From NCBI GenBank assembly GCA_002293455.1, contig DBDH01000079.1, positions 4,616-61,463 of the forward strand: a stretch of DNA of 56,848 nucleotides, written 5' to 3'. Position numbers and translations under genes: made by a program. The notes under the pieces were generated by a model. The model did not search any database, was not told the DNA's origin, and saw only the letters and a program-made list of their open reading frames with translations. Positions 16,558 through 25,657 of this stretch are shown piece after piece; within the stretch, counting starts at the first letter, position 1; each line of letters opens with the position of its first letter. This DNA is from Treponema sp. UBA937 (GTDB lineage Bacteria > Spirochaetota > Spirochaetia > Treponematales > Breznakiellaceae).

Positions 16558-17928
16558 ATGAAATTATTTCAAAATGATCGGCAGCCATTGCCGTTCTTTT
16601 CTTTGTCAAATACCAGGAAGCTTCATCTGCTGTTTTTTGTACTGATCTTTGCCGCCGCCGTTTCGTTTACAGCCTTTGCCGATGAATCATCTTCGGCTGC
16701 TTCCCGTGCCGAAAACGGACAAACCCTTTTTTACGCAACATTAAACGAAGCCTTTGAAGCCGCTGCCGGAACTTCTATCGATTTACCCGATGAAATTACT
16801 CTGCTTGCCGATTGTATTTTGGACAGCCCCATCATTATTGAAGAAGGACAGCATGTCCGGCTTGTAAGCGAAAAGGACGAAAAAACAATACACAGAGGAA
16901 GAACCAATCTTGAAAATCCGCTGTTTTGGGTAAAAGGAAATAACGCGAGCCTCAGCCTGGGAAAAGAAACGATGCAAGGCGGCATAATCGTTGATGGTGC
17001 TTATTTGAATTCTCCGCCTGTCGAAGCAAAGGCTCCTCTTGCTGCGGCAAGCGGTCAGTATGCAAAATTGATTATGTACAATAATGTTACGCTTCAAAAC
17101 AATTACAATGCAGGCGATGCCCAGGGTACTGACGTTTACCGGAATGGAGCGGGAGTATTTTTACGTACTTATGAAGGCAGTCCTGAAAATCAAGTTGAAT
17201 TTATTATGAAGGGCGGAATTATCCGGGGAAATTCCAATAACACCACGCTTGCCGCCCCCGCGGGCGGAGGAGTCGCTATTACGGGCATCGCTCTTTTTAC
17301 TATGGAAGGCGGCATCATCATGAACAATACAGCCTACCTTTGCGGCGGAGGTTTTCACACCGGAAGCCGGGGATCCTTTAAAAAAACCGGCGGCATTGTT
17401 TACGGCGAAGACGCTCCCGAAGGATACCGGAACACTGCGATAAACGGATACAGCGATCCGAAACTTTACGGTCACGCGTTAAGCATTGCGTTGGTCGGCA
17501 TTCCGCGTTTACGATACCGGAACGATACCGTTGGCGAAGACGATGATCTCAGTTATATAGGTTCGCCAATCGAAGACGGCGTTTTCGGGGAAGGAGAACA
17601 ATGGGATAATTATACGGAAGAAAGCTGGAAACGTGTAACGATCATTCTTCCTTCTGTTATGTTACTGGCTGCCGTAGGATTCTTTCTCATTACAAGCAGA
17701 AAACGCCGAATGAAAGCATTATCAACCGAAAGAATAACAAACGCCGGCATCAAACTTTCTTCCCGTGAAAAAGAAATTTTTGATATGCTTTTGACTGACG
17801 CGTCGATAAAAGAAATCGCCTATACGTTAAAGTTGAGTTATTCCGGTGTCAATTTTCACATAAAGAATATTTACAACAAACTTGGTGTTCAAAGCAGAAC
17901 AGAATTACTCATTACGTTCAAAAAATAA
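16558..17928 (+). CDS. Membrane-spanning LuxR-type regulator with beta-helix-like ectodomain (copy 1)
   Basis: 456 residues with an unusual architecture. An N-terminal signal peptide (about 1-41, ending TAFADES) is followed by roughly 310 exported residues with repeated MKGGIIRGN, MEGGIIMNN and KKTGGIVYG rungs like a parallel beta-helix. A single membrane span lies at about 360-379 (VTIILPSVMLLAAVGFFLIT), then a basic stop-transfer RKRR, then a LuxR/GerE helix-turn-helix at about 400-456 (LSSREKEIFDML, IKEIAYTLKLSYSGVNFHIKNIY). The sensor would lie outside the cytoplasmic membrane and the DNA-binding domain inside. There is no receiver or kinase domain. It is a close paralogue of the next gene. 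The ligand is unknown. Confidence 0.8.
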   Translation: MKLFQNDRQPLPFFSLSNTRKLHLLFFVLIFAAAVSFTAFADESSSAASRAENGQTLFYATLNEAFEAAAGTSIDLPDEITLLADCILDSPIIIEEGQHVRLVSEKDEKTIHRGRTNLENPLFWVKGNNASLSLGKETMQGGIIVDGAYLNSPPVEAKAPLAAASGQYAKLIMYNNVTLQNNYNAGDAQGTDVYRNGAGVFLRTYEGSPENQVEFIMKGGIIRGNSNNTTLAAPAGGGVAITGIALFTMEGGIIMNNTAYLCGGGFHTGSRGSFKKTGGIVYGEDAPEGYRNTAINGYSDPKLYGHALSIALVGIPRLRYRNDTVGEDDDLSYIGSPIEDGVFGEGEQWDNYTEESWKRVTIILPSVMLLAAVGFFLITSRKRRMKALSTERITNAGIKLSSREKEIFDMLLTDASIKEIAYTLKLSYSGVNFHIKNIYNKLGVQSRTELLITFKK

Positions 17929-17937
17929 TTGAAGAAG

Positions 17938-17954
17938 AGATGATACAATCATCT
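17938..17954 (+). promoter_or_regulatory. Short inverted repeat between the two LuxR-type genes
   Basis: AGATGAT and ATCATCT (17938-17944 and 17948-17954) form a perfect 7-base inverted repeat around ACA. It could be a regulator site or an RNA hairpin. There is no following T-run, so a terminator is unlikely. Confidence 0.3.
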
Positions 17955-17978
17955 TGATGAAAAAAAGGACTTACCGCA

Positions 17979-19280
17979 TTGAAAAAATCTATTATTGTCT
18001 TGATCTCTGCTGTCATGGTTTCTTTTTCTTCCTTTGCTGATGGCTCCTCTGTGTCAGCTTCCCGTGTCGAAAACGGGCAGATTATTTTTTACGCAGCCTT
18101 GCATGATGCCTTTAATGCCGCCGACGGAGTTTCCGCCGAATCACCCGATGAAATTATGCTGCTTGCCGATATAGTTCTGGATAATCCCATCATCATTCCC
18201 GACGGAAAACATATCCGGCTGGTGAGCAATGCCGATAGGATAATACACAGAGGAAGCAGTCTTATTGAATATCCGATGTTTTGGGTAAAAGGAAACAACG
18301 CAAGCCTCGGCCTGGGAAAAGAAACAATGCAAGGCGGCATAATTGTTGATGGCGCTTATTTGAACACTCCGTCTGTCAAGGCAAAGGCTCCGCTTGTTTC
18401 GGTAAACGGCTTAAATTCAAAGTATGTTATGTACGACAAGGTTATACTGCAAAATAATTATTCAGAGAATGATACCGATGGTACTCTCACTTATCGAAAC
18501 GGAGCAGGCGTAAGTGTCTACACTGATGAAGGCAGTCAGGAAACTCAGCCGGAATTTATCATGAAAGGAGGAATTATCCGGGGGAACTTCAATAACGCGC
18601 AAAATCATATACCCTTCGGCGGCGGTGTTTTCATGAGATTCTTCGGTCTCTTTACAATGGAAGGCGGCATCATCATGAACAATACTGCTTACCGCATTGG
18701 AGGAGGCGTTCATGCCGATGTGCCCTCGGCTTCTTTTAAAAAAACAGGAGGCATTATTTACGGTGAAGACGCTCCGGAAGGTTACCGGAATATTGCTGTT
18801 ACCGGCATGAGAGAATCGATGTATTACGGACATGCGGTAAGTATCCGCGTCGAATCATTTGATGATCCGTCCTACGTTCTCTACCGGGATGATACCGTTG
18901 GGGAAGACGATGACATAAGCTATACATTTTTTCCAGACGGAAGCGGCGGTTTTGGAGAAGACGGTTATTGGGATAGCTCTAGGAAAGACATCCAAAAACG
19001 TGAGATGATCATGCTTCTTTCTATTACAATACCTGCCGCCGTTGCATCTTTTTTCATTGTAAGAAAAATCCGCCGTAAAAAAGCGGTGGCTGCGTCTGGA
19101 TTTTCTTCCCGCGAAAAAGAAATTTTTGACATGCTTCTGAGCAATCTATCGGTAAAAGAAATCGCCTATACGTTAAAACTGAGTTATTCGGGTGTCAATT
19201 TTCATGTTAAAAATATTTATAGAAAACTCGGTGTACACAACCGGGCTGAATTACTCGTTAAATTCTATAAAGAACGATAA
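17979..19280 (+). CDS. Membrane-spanning LuxR-type regulator with beta-helix-like ectodomain (copy 2)
   Basis: 433 residues, same design as copy 1: signal peptide (ending SSFADGS), ectodomain with FIMKGGIIRGN, MEGGIIMNNTAYRIGGG and KKTGGIIYGEDAPEGYRN, a span at about 343-362 (MIMLLSITIPAAVASFFIV), basic RKIRRKK, and a LuxR helix-turn-helix at about 375-433. The two ectodomains align along their length and share long identical blocks, so they arose by tandem duplication. Translation starts at a TTG with AAGGA nine bases upstream; no in-frame ATG is available nearby. The lipoprotein gene follows after 119 bases of regulatory sequence. Confidence 0.8.
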   Translation: MKKSIIVLISAVMVSFSSFADGSSVSASRVENGQIIFYAALHDAFNAADGVSAESPDEIMLLADIVLDNPIIIPDGKHIRLVSNADRIIHRGSSLIEYPMFWVKGNNASLGLGKETMQGGIIVDGAYLNTPSVKAKAPLVSVNGLNSKYVMYDKVILQNNYSENDTDGTLTYRNGAGVSVYTDEGSQETQPEFIMKGGIIRGNFNNAQNHIPFGGGVFMRFFGLFTMEGGIIMNNTAYRIGGGVHADVPSASFKKTGGIIYGEDAPEGYRNIAVTGMRESMYYGHAVSIRVESFDDPSYVLYRDDTVGEDDDISYTFFPDGSGGFGEDGYWDSSRKDIQKREMIMLLSITIPAAVASFFIVRKIRRKKAVAASGFSSREKEIFDMLLSNLSVKEIAYTLKLSYSGVNFHVKNIYRKLGVHNRAELLVKFYKER

Positions 19281-19301
19281 ATTGACTGCATTTTATGCTA
19301 C

Positions 19302-19338
19302 CTGTAAAATTTACAGGCGGCAACTGCAAAAATTACAG
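19302..19338 (+). promoter_or_regulatory. Two related palindromic sites upstream of the giant lipoprotein
   Basis: CTGTAAAATTTACAG (19302-19316) is the core of a perfect 8+1+8 palindrome covering 19301-19317. CTGCAAAAATTACAG (19324-19338) differs from it at two positions. They start 22 bases apart, two DNA turns, so they lie on the same face. The second site ends right where the -35 position of a promoter with TATCAT at 19362-19367 would be, and that -35 sequence (ATATAT) is poor. This layout suits activation by a bound dimer pair. Confidence 0.5.
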
Positions 19339-19399
19339 ATATATCCCATTATTTTTCATAGTATCATTTTCTCTAAAAGAAATTTAATAGGAGATTATT

Positions 19400-22300
19400 G
19401 TGAAAAAATTATTTCAATTTGAACGACAAAGCCCTTGGTTCTGTATGTTGATTTTTTCAGCTTTAATCGGCATTTTTATAATGGGATGTACCCCTCCAAT
19501 TGGCGATTTTGATAAAAGCAATAACGCACAGTTAAGCGGCATTACCATCAAAGGAGAAAATGCCGGTCTGGGAACCCCAAAATCGGTGCTGGGCAATGAC
19601 ATAGTACCTGGAACCGTCGCTATCCTTGCTGATGCTGACGGGGTTACAGACGGAACAACCGCACATTCTAAAGCATCAATCACAAAGATCGTGAAATTTG
19701 CAAAGAATACCGCAAACTATACGTCTCTATTTGCAGACGCGGAAGCATACGACGATGAAGCCATTGCAGACGGTGATTTCTTCATATTCCTCGTAACTGC
19801 CGAAGACGATTCAAAACTCTATTACCGGGTCAACGTAACTATTGTTTCCTTTTTGTATACCCTGACAGCATCAAACGTAGACGACGAATCTAATTTTGCG
19901 AACGTCCGCTTCTTTGTAAGTGATAGGGATGACGATAATGAAGAATATACCACGCTTATGACATACAACGAAATTGCCGCGATGTTTGATGAAGGTCCTA
20001 TCACCGCTATCACTGATGCTCACGCGGATATGCATCTTTATGCCTTCGAGTTCACCGGAGCGGGAAGCGGTACCTTGTTAAAGTATGGCGGGCCTATTTC
20101 TCTTAAAGGCGATGAAGACATTGTCATAGAATTGGAAGAAGCGTATACCCCTTTGGCGGCCTTCACTCTGAGTGCCGCAAACGTAGAAGGCGAATCCAAC
20201 TTTGCGAATGTTAGATTCTGGGTACTTCCAGGTTTTATGGATGAAATTTTCAATTTGTACAATGATACAACTTACGCACTCTTGGCCGAAGAATTTGGGA
20301 GTCCTGTTACGGCAATTTTGGATATTCACGAAGACGGATATCTTTATGCCTTAGAATTCACCGGAGCGGGAAGCGGCACTCTGCTAAGAGCGGGAGTTCA
20401 TGATGAATTGCTTACCGGAACCGATGCCGATGAAGACATTGTAATAGAATTGGTTGACGCGGAAGCCCCGCCCGAACCGCCCACAGCGGCAATTCAAGGC
20501 AGTCCTGTTTCCATTACCGGAACCGTGGAAAACAATACCGGAGACGGCGGCGTTGAGGTAGACGAAATAGTTACCATCACTTTGGAGAATGGAACGGTAT
20601 ACGAAAATATTTATTATGATGACGCAGATGATTGGTTCTCCGTGACGGTGGAAGGTTTGTATTATGAAGCCAATGCCGAAGAAGGGGATGATGAGATCAC
20701 TATCCACATATACGGAACTCCGGAAGAAACTTCCGCGGCCCAAGCCGAAATTACTATTCCTATGGGATACTTAGCAGATGTGAATAGCGGTACTCATATC
20801 CATCCTGTGGAAGTAAGCGGAAGCGTCAAGTACAACATTGACCAGGCGGAGATGACCGGTTTGCTTAAGGCATCAAACGTAGGCGGCGAAGGCAATTTTG
20901 CGAACGTCCGCTTCTTTGTAAGCGATTGGTATAACGATGATAAAGAATATACCACGCTTATGACATACAACGACATCGCCGGAATGTTTGATGAAGATCC
21001 GGTTATCGCCATTAATTATACTCATGCATATATGTATCTCTACGCCTTCGAGTTTACCGGAGCGGGAAGCGGTACCTTGCTAAAAGCAGGTGTTTGGGAA
21101 GAAGAGCTTACCGGAATTACTACTGTTGAGGACATCGTAATAGAATTGGAAAGCGTATATAGCCCTGAAGCGGCCTTCACCCTGAATGCTTCAAACGTAG
21201 AAGGCGAGTCCAACTTTGCAAACGTGAGATTCTGGGTACTTCCATCAGACTTTATTGATATGATTTTTGACTTTTACAATGATACACCTTACGCACTTCT
21301 GGCCGAAGGATTTGGGAATCCTGTTACGGCGATTTATGATATTGACGCAGGCAAGTATCTTTATGCCATAGAGTTTACTGAAGCGGGAAGCGGCACCCTC
21401 GTGAGAGCAGGTGTTCATAATCATACGCTTACCGGAACCGTTGCCGATGAAGACATCGAAATAGAATTGGTTAATGCGGAAGCCCCGCCTGCCGCGCTTT
21501 CCGCGGAAATTGCAGGCAGTCCCATTACCATTACCGGAATGTATTATTCTTATGTGGACGAAAGAATTACCATCACTTTGGAGAATGCAACGGTATTCAG
21601 CAATATTAGCAATGATGATGTAGAGGATTGGTTCTCCGAGACAGTGGAAGGTTTGTATTATTATGCTTTTGCCGCAGCAGGGGATACTGAAATCAGTATC
21701 AATATATATGGAACTCCGTATGAAATTTCTACTGCCGAAACCGAAATTACTATTCCCGTCGGAACCTTACAAGATGTAAACGGCAGTTTTTACATATATC
21801 CTGTGGAAGCAGGAAGCATCAGCTATAACATTGACTGCGAAGACATTACGGATTTTGATTTCTATTCTTATTATGATTCCTTTTACCTAAATAGTTCCCA
21901 GGTCAGCGCTAATACATCTATCGGCTCTTTTACAAATGTTATCGGCGGAATCGGTACAGGACTTGTCTATTCTCTTGTCAACGGTACAGGCGATACTGAC
22001 AATGATTCTTTTACTATTTCCAACAACTACGACGGCGGTTCTCTTAGGGTAGGCAGTTCCGCTCTTACCGAAGCAAAAACATATTCCATAAGAGTGCAAG
22101 TAGAGGACAGCGCGGGCAAAACCTTTGCAAAAGTGATAGAGATTGAAGTTCTGACAGAAGCTCCTCCTCCTAGTGCAGTTTTAAATTATGGAGATGAAAT
22201 TACGGCAACACTGGCAAATGATGATGGAGACGGTTTTGTTGGCATAGGTTATGATTCTGGTACACAGAGTATATCTATTGAGCTTTTCGAGGCTAATACC

Positions 22301-23224
22301 GCAAGCCAAGCGCTTGCCGCCGGCGCTGATGTTTCAGACTGGTTCAGCGAAACTATTCCAGGATTGGATTACACCTTGGAAAATGAGCTTGGCGGAAACT
22401 ATCTTTCCATAGAAGTTTCAGGTATTCCTACAGCAACTATTTCCACAGACGATGTAACTATCACCATTCCCGCGGAAGTTCTTGTAGATTCCAACTGGCA
22501 GCCCACCATTACAGAAGATATTGTCGTGGAGGGTACAATCAGTTATAACGTAATAAAAGCGCCTGAAACCGCAGCCAAGATTGGAGAAACTAAGTATCTG
22601 ACTCTTGCAGATGCAGTTTACGCGGCAGACGACGATGTTATTACCATTGTAAGAGATATTGAGTTATCCAGCACCATCAGTCTTTATTCAAAATATATAA
22701 CAATTAGAGCAGAAACCGATGGTCTCACTATCAGTCCTGCCGCAGAGTTTACCGGACCATTCTTTGAGTTACCGTATGTTGGTAATTCAGGAAGCCACTT
22801 GTATCTTGGGGATTCTTCAGGAGATAACGTTCCTGTTCTCATTATTGATGGTAAAAATCAAGTCGATAGTTTAATAACAGTTGGCGGACGCAAATCGGTA
22901 TATCTGTATGATGGAGTCGAATTGCGTAATGCCTCCGGCAGCGGTCTTACCCTCCGGGGACAAAGTAATTATGGTACTGCAGATGTTTATATGTATGGCG
23001 GAGTGATTGCAGGCTGTGATGTAGGGGTTAATATCTCCAGAGATTCATGTTTTAATATGAGCGGCGGTATCATCTACGGTAATGATGGCGGGATGAATGC
23101 AAACAGTATATCGGTCGTTGTAAATTTATACGGTAGTGCTTATCCTTCTGTTTGCTATGCAAATATGATGGGAGAACAGCTTACTGACGGCAGCTACACT
23201 CAGACCTTCGGTACCGCTCCATAA
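19400..23224 (+). CDS. Giant repetitive surface lipoprotein with C-terminal beta-helix-like domain
   Basis: 1274 residues. A lipoprotein signal ends in GIFIMGC (relaxed spirochaetal lipobox). After an N-terminal cadherin-like segment, a 334-residue unit is tandemly duplicated (about residues 155-480 and 490-815). Each unit has two SNFANVRF modules followed by an Ig-like module (SITGT..EITI.IYGTP). Then come a cadherin-like domain (about 820-915), a third Ig-like module, and from about residue 1060 a beta-helix-like domain (LTLADAVYAADDDVITIVRDIEL, MYGGVIAG, MSGGIIYGND) resembling the ectodomains of the two upstream regulators. Start is GTG with AGGAG six bases before. It is acidic and Gly/Thr-rich, probably surface-exposed; adhesion or a structural role is inferred. 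Confidence 0.75.
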   Translation: MKKLFQFERQSPWFCMLIFSALIGIFIMGCTPPIGDFDKSNNAQLSGITIKGENAGLGTPKSVLGNDIVPGTVAILADADGVTDGTTAHSKASITKIVKFAKNTANYTSLFADAEAYDDEAIADGDFFIFLVTAEDDSKLYYRVNVTIVSFLYTLTASNVDDESNFANVRFFVSDRDDDNEEYTTLMTYNEIAAMFDEGPITAITDAHADMHLYAFEFTGAGSGTLLKYGGPISLKGDEDIVIELEEAYTPLAAFTLSAANVEGESNFANVRFWVLPGFMDEIFNLYNDTTYALLAEEFGSPVTAILDIHEDGYLYALEFTGAGSGTLLRAGVHDELLTGTDADEDIVIELVDAEAPPEPPTAAIQGSPVSITGTVENNTGDGGVEVDEIVTITLENGTVYENIYYDDADDWFSVTVEGLYYEANAEEGDDEITIHIYGTPEETSAAQAEITIPMGYLADVNSGTHIHPVEVSGSVKYNIDQAEMTGLLKASNVGGEGNFANVRFFVSDWYNDDKEYTTLMTYNDIAGMFDEDPVIAINYTHAYMYLYAFEFTGAGSGTLLKAGVWEEELTGITTVEDIVIELESVYSPEAAFTLNASNVEGESNFANVRFWVLPSDFIDMIFDFYNDTPYALLAEGFGNPVTAIYDIDAGKYLYAIEFTEAGSGTLVRAGVHNHTLTGTVADEDIEIELVNAEAPPAALSAEIAGSPITITGMYYSYVDERITITLENATVFSNISNDDVEDWFSETVEGLYYYAFAAAGDTEISINIYGTPYEISTAETEITIPVGTLQDVNGSFYIYPVEAGSISYNIDCEDITDFDFYSYYDSFYLNSSQVSANTSIGSFTNVIGGIGTGLVYSLVNGTGDTDNDSFTISNNYDGGSLRVGSSALTEAKTYSIRVQVEDSAGKTFAKVIEIEVLTEAPPPSAVLNYGDEITATLANDDGDGFVGIGYDSGTQSISIELFEANTASQALAAGADVSDWFSETIPGLDYTLENELGGNYLSIEVSGIPTATISTDDVTITIPAEVLVDSNWQPTITEDIVVEGTISYNVIKAPETAAKIGETKYLTLADAVYAADDDVITIVRDIELSSTISLYSKYITIRAETDGLTISPAAEFTGPFFELPYVGNSGSHLYLGDSSGDNVPVLIIDGKNQVDSLITVGGRKSVYLYDGVELRNASGSGLTLRGQSNYGTADVYMYGGVIAGCDVGVNISRDSCFNMSGGIIYGNDGGMNANSISVVVNLYGSAYPSVCYANMMGEQLTDGSYTQTFGTAP

Positions 23225-23255
23225 GCATATAAAAACCAACAAGCTAAAGAGCTAA

Positions 23256-23283
23256 GGGGCTGTTGATTTTCAACAGCCCCCTT
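23256..23283 (+). terminator. Strong intrinsic terminator of the lipoprotein gene
   Basis: An 11-base-pair stem, GGGGCTGTTGA (23256-23266) with its exact complement at 23270-23280, has a 3-base loop and is followed by CTTT. It lies between the convergent lipoprotein and dapB genes and could serve both. Confidence 0.75.
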
Positions 23284-23322
23284 TCCGTGTGTCCGATGAG
23301 ACGATCTTTCTTTTTCTCTTTG

Positions 23323-24111
23323 CTAATTCTTCCGGCTCAATGTCTTAAGCACATCCCGCATAGTAAACATGCCTTTCCGCTCCGCCGCGGCAAGCCATTC
23401 GGCCGCCTGAATCGCCCCGGACGCCAGGCCTTCCCGGTTCCTGACGGTATGAGTAATCTCTATCGTGTCAGAGGGGGAATCGAAAAAAAGGCTGTGGGTG
23501 CCGGGCACCGAACCGACCCGGAGGCTTGGATAATGCAGTTCTTCCGCGGCCGGCGGCCTGTGTTCCAGCGTTTCATACACAGCCTTGCTTTTCCGCGTCA
23601 TTTCCTTTAGAACCGTTTCCACCAAGGTTTTGGCCGTCCCCGACGGACTGTCGGCTTTTTTGTTATGATGCGCTTCCCAGCCGCCGACATCGTATTCCGC
23701 GTAAGGGTCCAGCAATTTTGCCGTAAAAGCGGCGATTTCATAAAAAAGATTCACGCCCAGCGAAAAGTTCGACGCCCACAAAAGGCTCGATCCGGATTTT
23801 GCAACCCAGGATGATACTTCATCAAGATGATCATGCCAGCCCGTCGTGCCCACCACCACAGGAAGTTTTCTTTCGGTAAGGGCTTTGATATTATCCAAAA
23901 CCGTTGAAGGATGGGTAAACTCGATCACCACATCCGACGCTTCCAAAGCCCCGGCCGACGCGATGTCTTTACACAGAGGAGCGCCCGACGGAAACTTCTT
24001 GTCCGCGTCAGTGAAGGGATCAACAATGGCACTGATCGAATGGCCCCGTTCCAACGCAAGGGATTCTATCATCCTGCCCATTTTTCCGTATCCGACTAAT
24101 CCGATCCTCAC
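23323..24111 (-). CDS. dapB: 4-hydroxy-tetrahydrodipicolinate reductase
   Basis: 262-residue enzyme of lysine and diaminopimelate synthesis that reduces the dihydrodipicolinate-type intermediate with NAD(P)H. The Rossmann motif GLVGYGKMGRM opens the protein, VVGTTGW lies in the middle, and EAHHNKKADSPSGTA carries the signature His-His and Lys with the substrate-binding SGTA. Its start overlaps the end of the aspartokinase gene by four bases (ATGA), so the two genes are one operon. Confidence 0.93.
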   Translation of the reverse strand: MRIGLVGYGKMGRMIESLALERGHSISAIVDPFTDADKKFPSGAPLCKDIASAGALEASDVVIEFTHPSTVLDNIKALTERKLPVVVGTTGWHDHLDEVSSWVAKSGSSLLWASNFSLGVNLFYEIAAFTAKLLDPYAEYDVGGWEAHHNKKADSPSGTAKTLVETVLKEMTRKSKAVYETLEHRPPAAEELHYPSLRVGSVPGTHSLFFDSPSDTIEITHTVRNREGLASGAIQAAEWLAAAERKGMFTMRDVLKTLSRKN

Positions 24112-25451
24112 TTTTGGCCTTCTTCAAAAAAATTGGTATGCAGCGCCTTAACGATTTCCGGAGCGTCTTTATCATTTACAATAAAACTGATGTTTACCTT
24201 GCTCGCTCCCTGGGAAACCATCTGTACTTGAATACCCATATCGGCGCAGACACCAAAACTGCGCGAAAGAATCTCGGAAGATTTTTGCACATCACCGATA
24301 ATCGTTACGATAGCTTTATCTTTTTTTATTTCCACGTTGGCGATTTTTGAAAGATCTTTTTTCAGCGCGGCCAAATCGTGAGCGGCGTCTAAAGTGAGCG
24401 ATAACGATACTTCGCTCGTGGCTACCATATCGACAGAAATCTTGTGTTCCGCAAACCCGGCAAAAACGCTTTCCAAAAAGCCCGACTGCCCAAGCATTCT
24501 CGTGGACACAATATCAACCAAAATAACATTCTTCTTCGATGTGATGGCCTGAACCGGACGAAGCCTCTTTCCCAAAGACGATACAATTCTCGTTCCCTTC
24601 GCTTTCGGATTATACGAGTTTTTCACCAGCACCGGCGTTCCTGTCTTGATGCAGGGCTGCATTGCCCGCGGATGCAGCACCTGGGCTCCAAAATACGCAA
24701 GCTCGGAGGCTTCCTCGTAAGTAACGGTTTCCACCGGCTGCGCGTTTTTCACAATGCGGGGATCAGCCGTAAGGATTCCGTCAACATCTTTCCAAACCTG
24801 AACTTCTTCGGCCTTGCAGGCGGCCGCAATAGTCGTAGCGCTTAAATCGGAACCGCCGCGGCCCAATGTCGTAATATTACCATCCTTGTTTTTTGCGATA
24901 AAACCGGTAACCACAGGAAGAACGCCTTTTTCTGTAAGCGGAACAAGTATCGAAGGAATCGCTTCCCAGCTTTCCTTTAACACTTCGGCGGATGTAAAGT
25001 TTGAGTCCGACACAAAGCCCGCGTCCCAGGCATCCATCGCTTCCGCTTTTATCTTCAAACTGTTGAAATAGGCCGCCGCGATTCTTACCGAAAGCCGCTC
25101 GCCGAATGATACAAGATAATCCTTCGTCCTGCCGGTAAGCTCTTTAATCAAAGCAATTCCCGACAGAAGATTGTGTAATTCTTCCAATAAAGCCAGCACT
25201 TCATCCTGAACCGATTTTTTTAACCCCAGTTCCGCAATCGCCTTCGTGTGAACCTCTTCTATCTTTTTGATGGAAAATTTTCCCGTTGTTAAAGCCGAAA
25301 CAGAGGCTTCAAGCAGGTGATCCGTAGTATCTCCCATCGCGGAAAAAACCAAAACCGGTTTTTGGGGAAGATACTCTTTTACAATATTTGCTATGTTCCG
25401 GAGCCGTTCCGCGTTTGCGACACTCGACCCTCCAAATTTCATGACAATCAT
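24108..25451 (-). CDS. lysC: Aspartate kinase
   Basis: 447-residue monofunctional aspartokinase, first step of the lysine, threonine and methionine pathway. KFGGSSVANAERL starts the kinase domain, GRGGSDLSATTIAAA is the substrate-binding block, and two ACT domains follow from about residue 300 (VDIVSTRMLGQSGFLESVF, then IVTIIGDVQKSSEILSRSF) for amino-acid feedback. ATG at 25451 has GAGG five bases upstream; a second ATG is at 25442. The pairing with dapB points to lysine/DAP supply. Confidence 0.93.
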   Translation of the reverse strand: MIVMKFGGSSVANAERLRNIANIVKEYLPQKPVLVFSAMGDTTDHLLEASVSALTTGKFSIKKIEEVHTKAIAELGLKKSVQDEVLALLEELHNLLSGIALIKELTGRTKDYLVSFGERLSVRIAAAYFNSLKIKAEAMDAWDAGFVSDSNFTSAEVLKESWEAIPSILVPLTEKGVLPVVTGFIAKNKDGNITTLGRGGSDLSATTIAAACKAEEVQVWKDVDGILTADPRIVKNAQPVETVTYEEASELAYFGAQVLHPRAMQPCIKTGTPVLVKNSYNPKAKGTRIVSSLGKRLRPVQAITSKKNVILVDIVSTRMLGQSGFLESVFAGFAEHKISVDMVATSEVSLSLTLDAAHDLAALKKDLSKIANVEIKKDKAIVTIIGDVQKSSEILSRSFGVCADMGIQVQMVSQGASKVNISFIVNDKDAPEIVKALHTNFFEEGQK

Positions 25452-25587
25452 AATAACCTCGGATTTTTATGTTATCAAAAAATGTATGATTATGCAATAC
25501 TCGAAGAAAAATTGCATATATATTTATTTACACACGAATAAAAAACGATTTAATGTATTGACTGGAAAAAAACTTTGAGCTTGAGTA

Positions 25588-25616
25588 TCGACAAACTGCA
25601 AAATCATTCCTATAAT
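25588..25616 (+). promoter_or_regulatory. glgC promoter
   Basis: TCGACA (25588-25593), a 17-base spacer and a perfect TATAAT (25611-25616). This gives a leader of roughly 35 bases before the ATG at 25658. Confidence 0.6.
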
Positions 25617-25657
25617 AGGTAAGAATAGAACTTTAGTTCGACCTAATGGAGGAAGCT

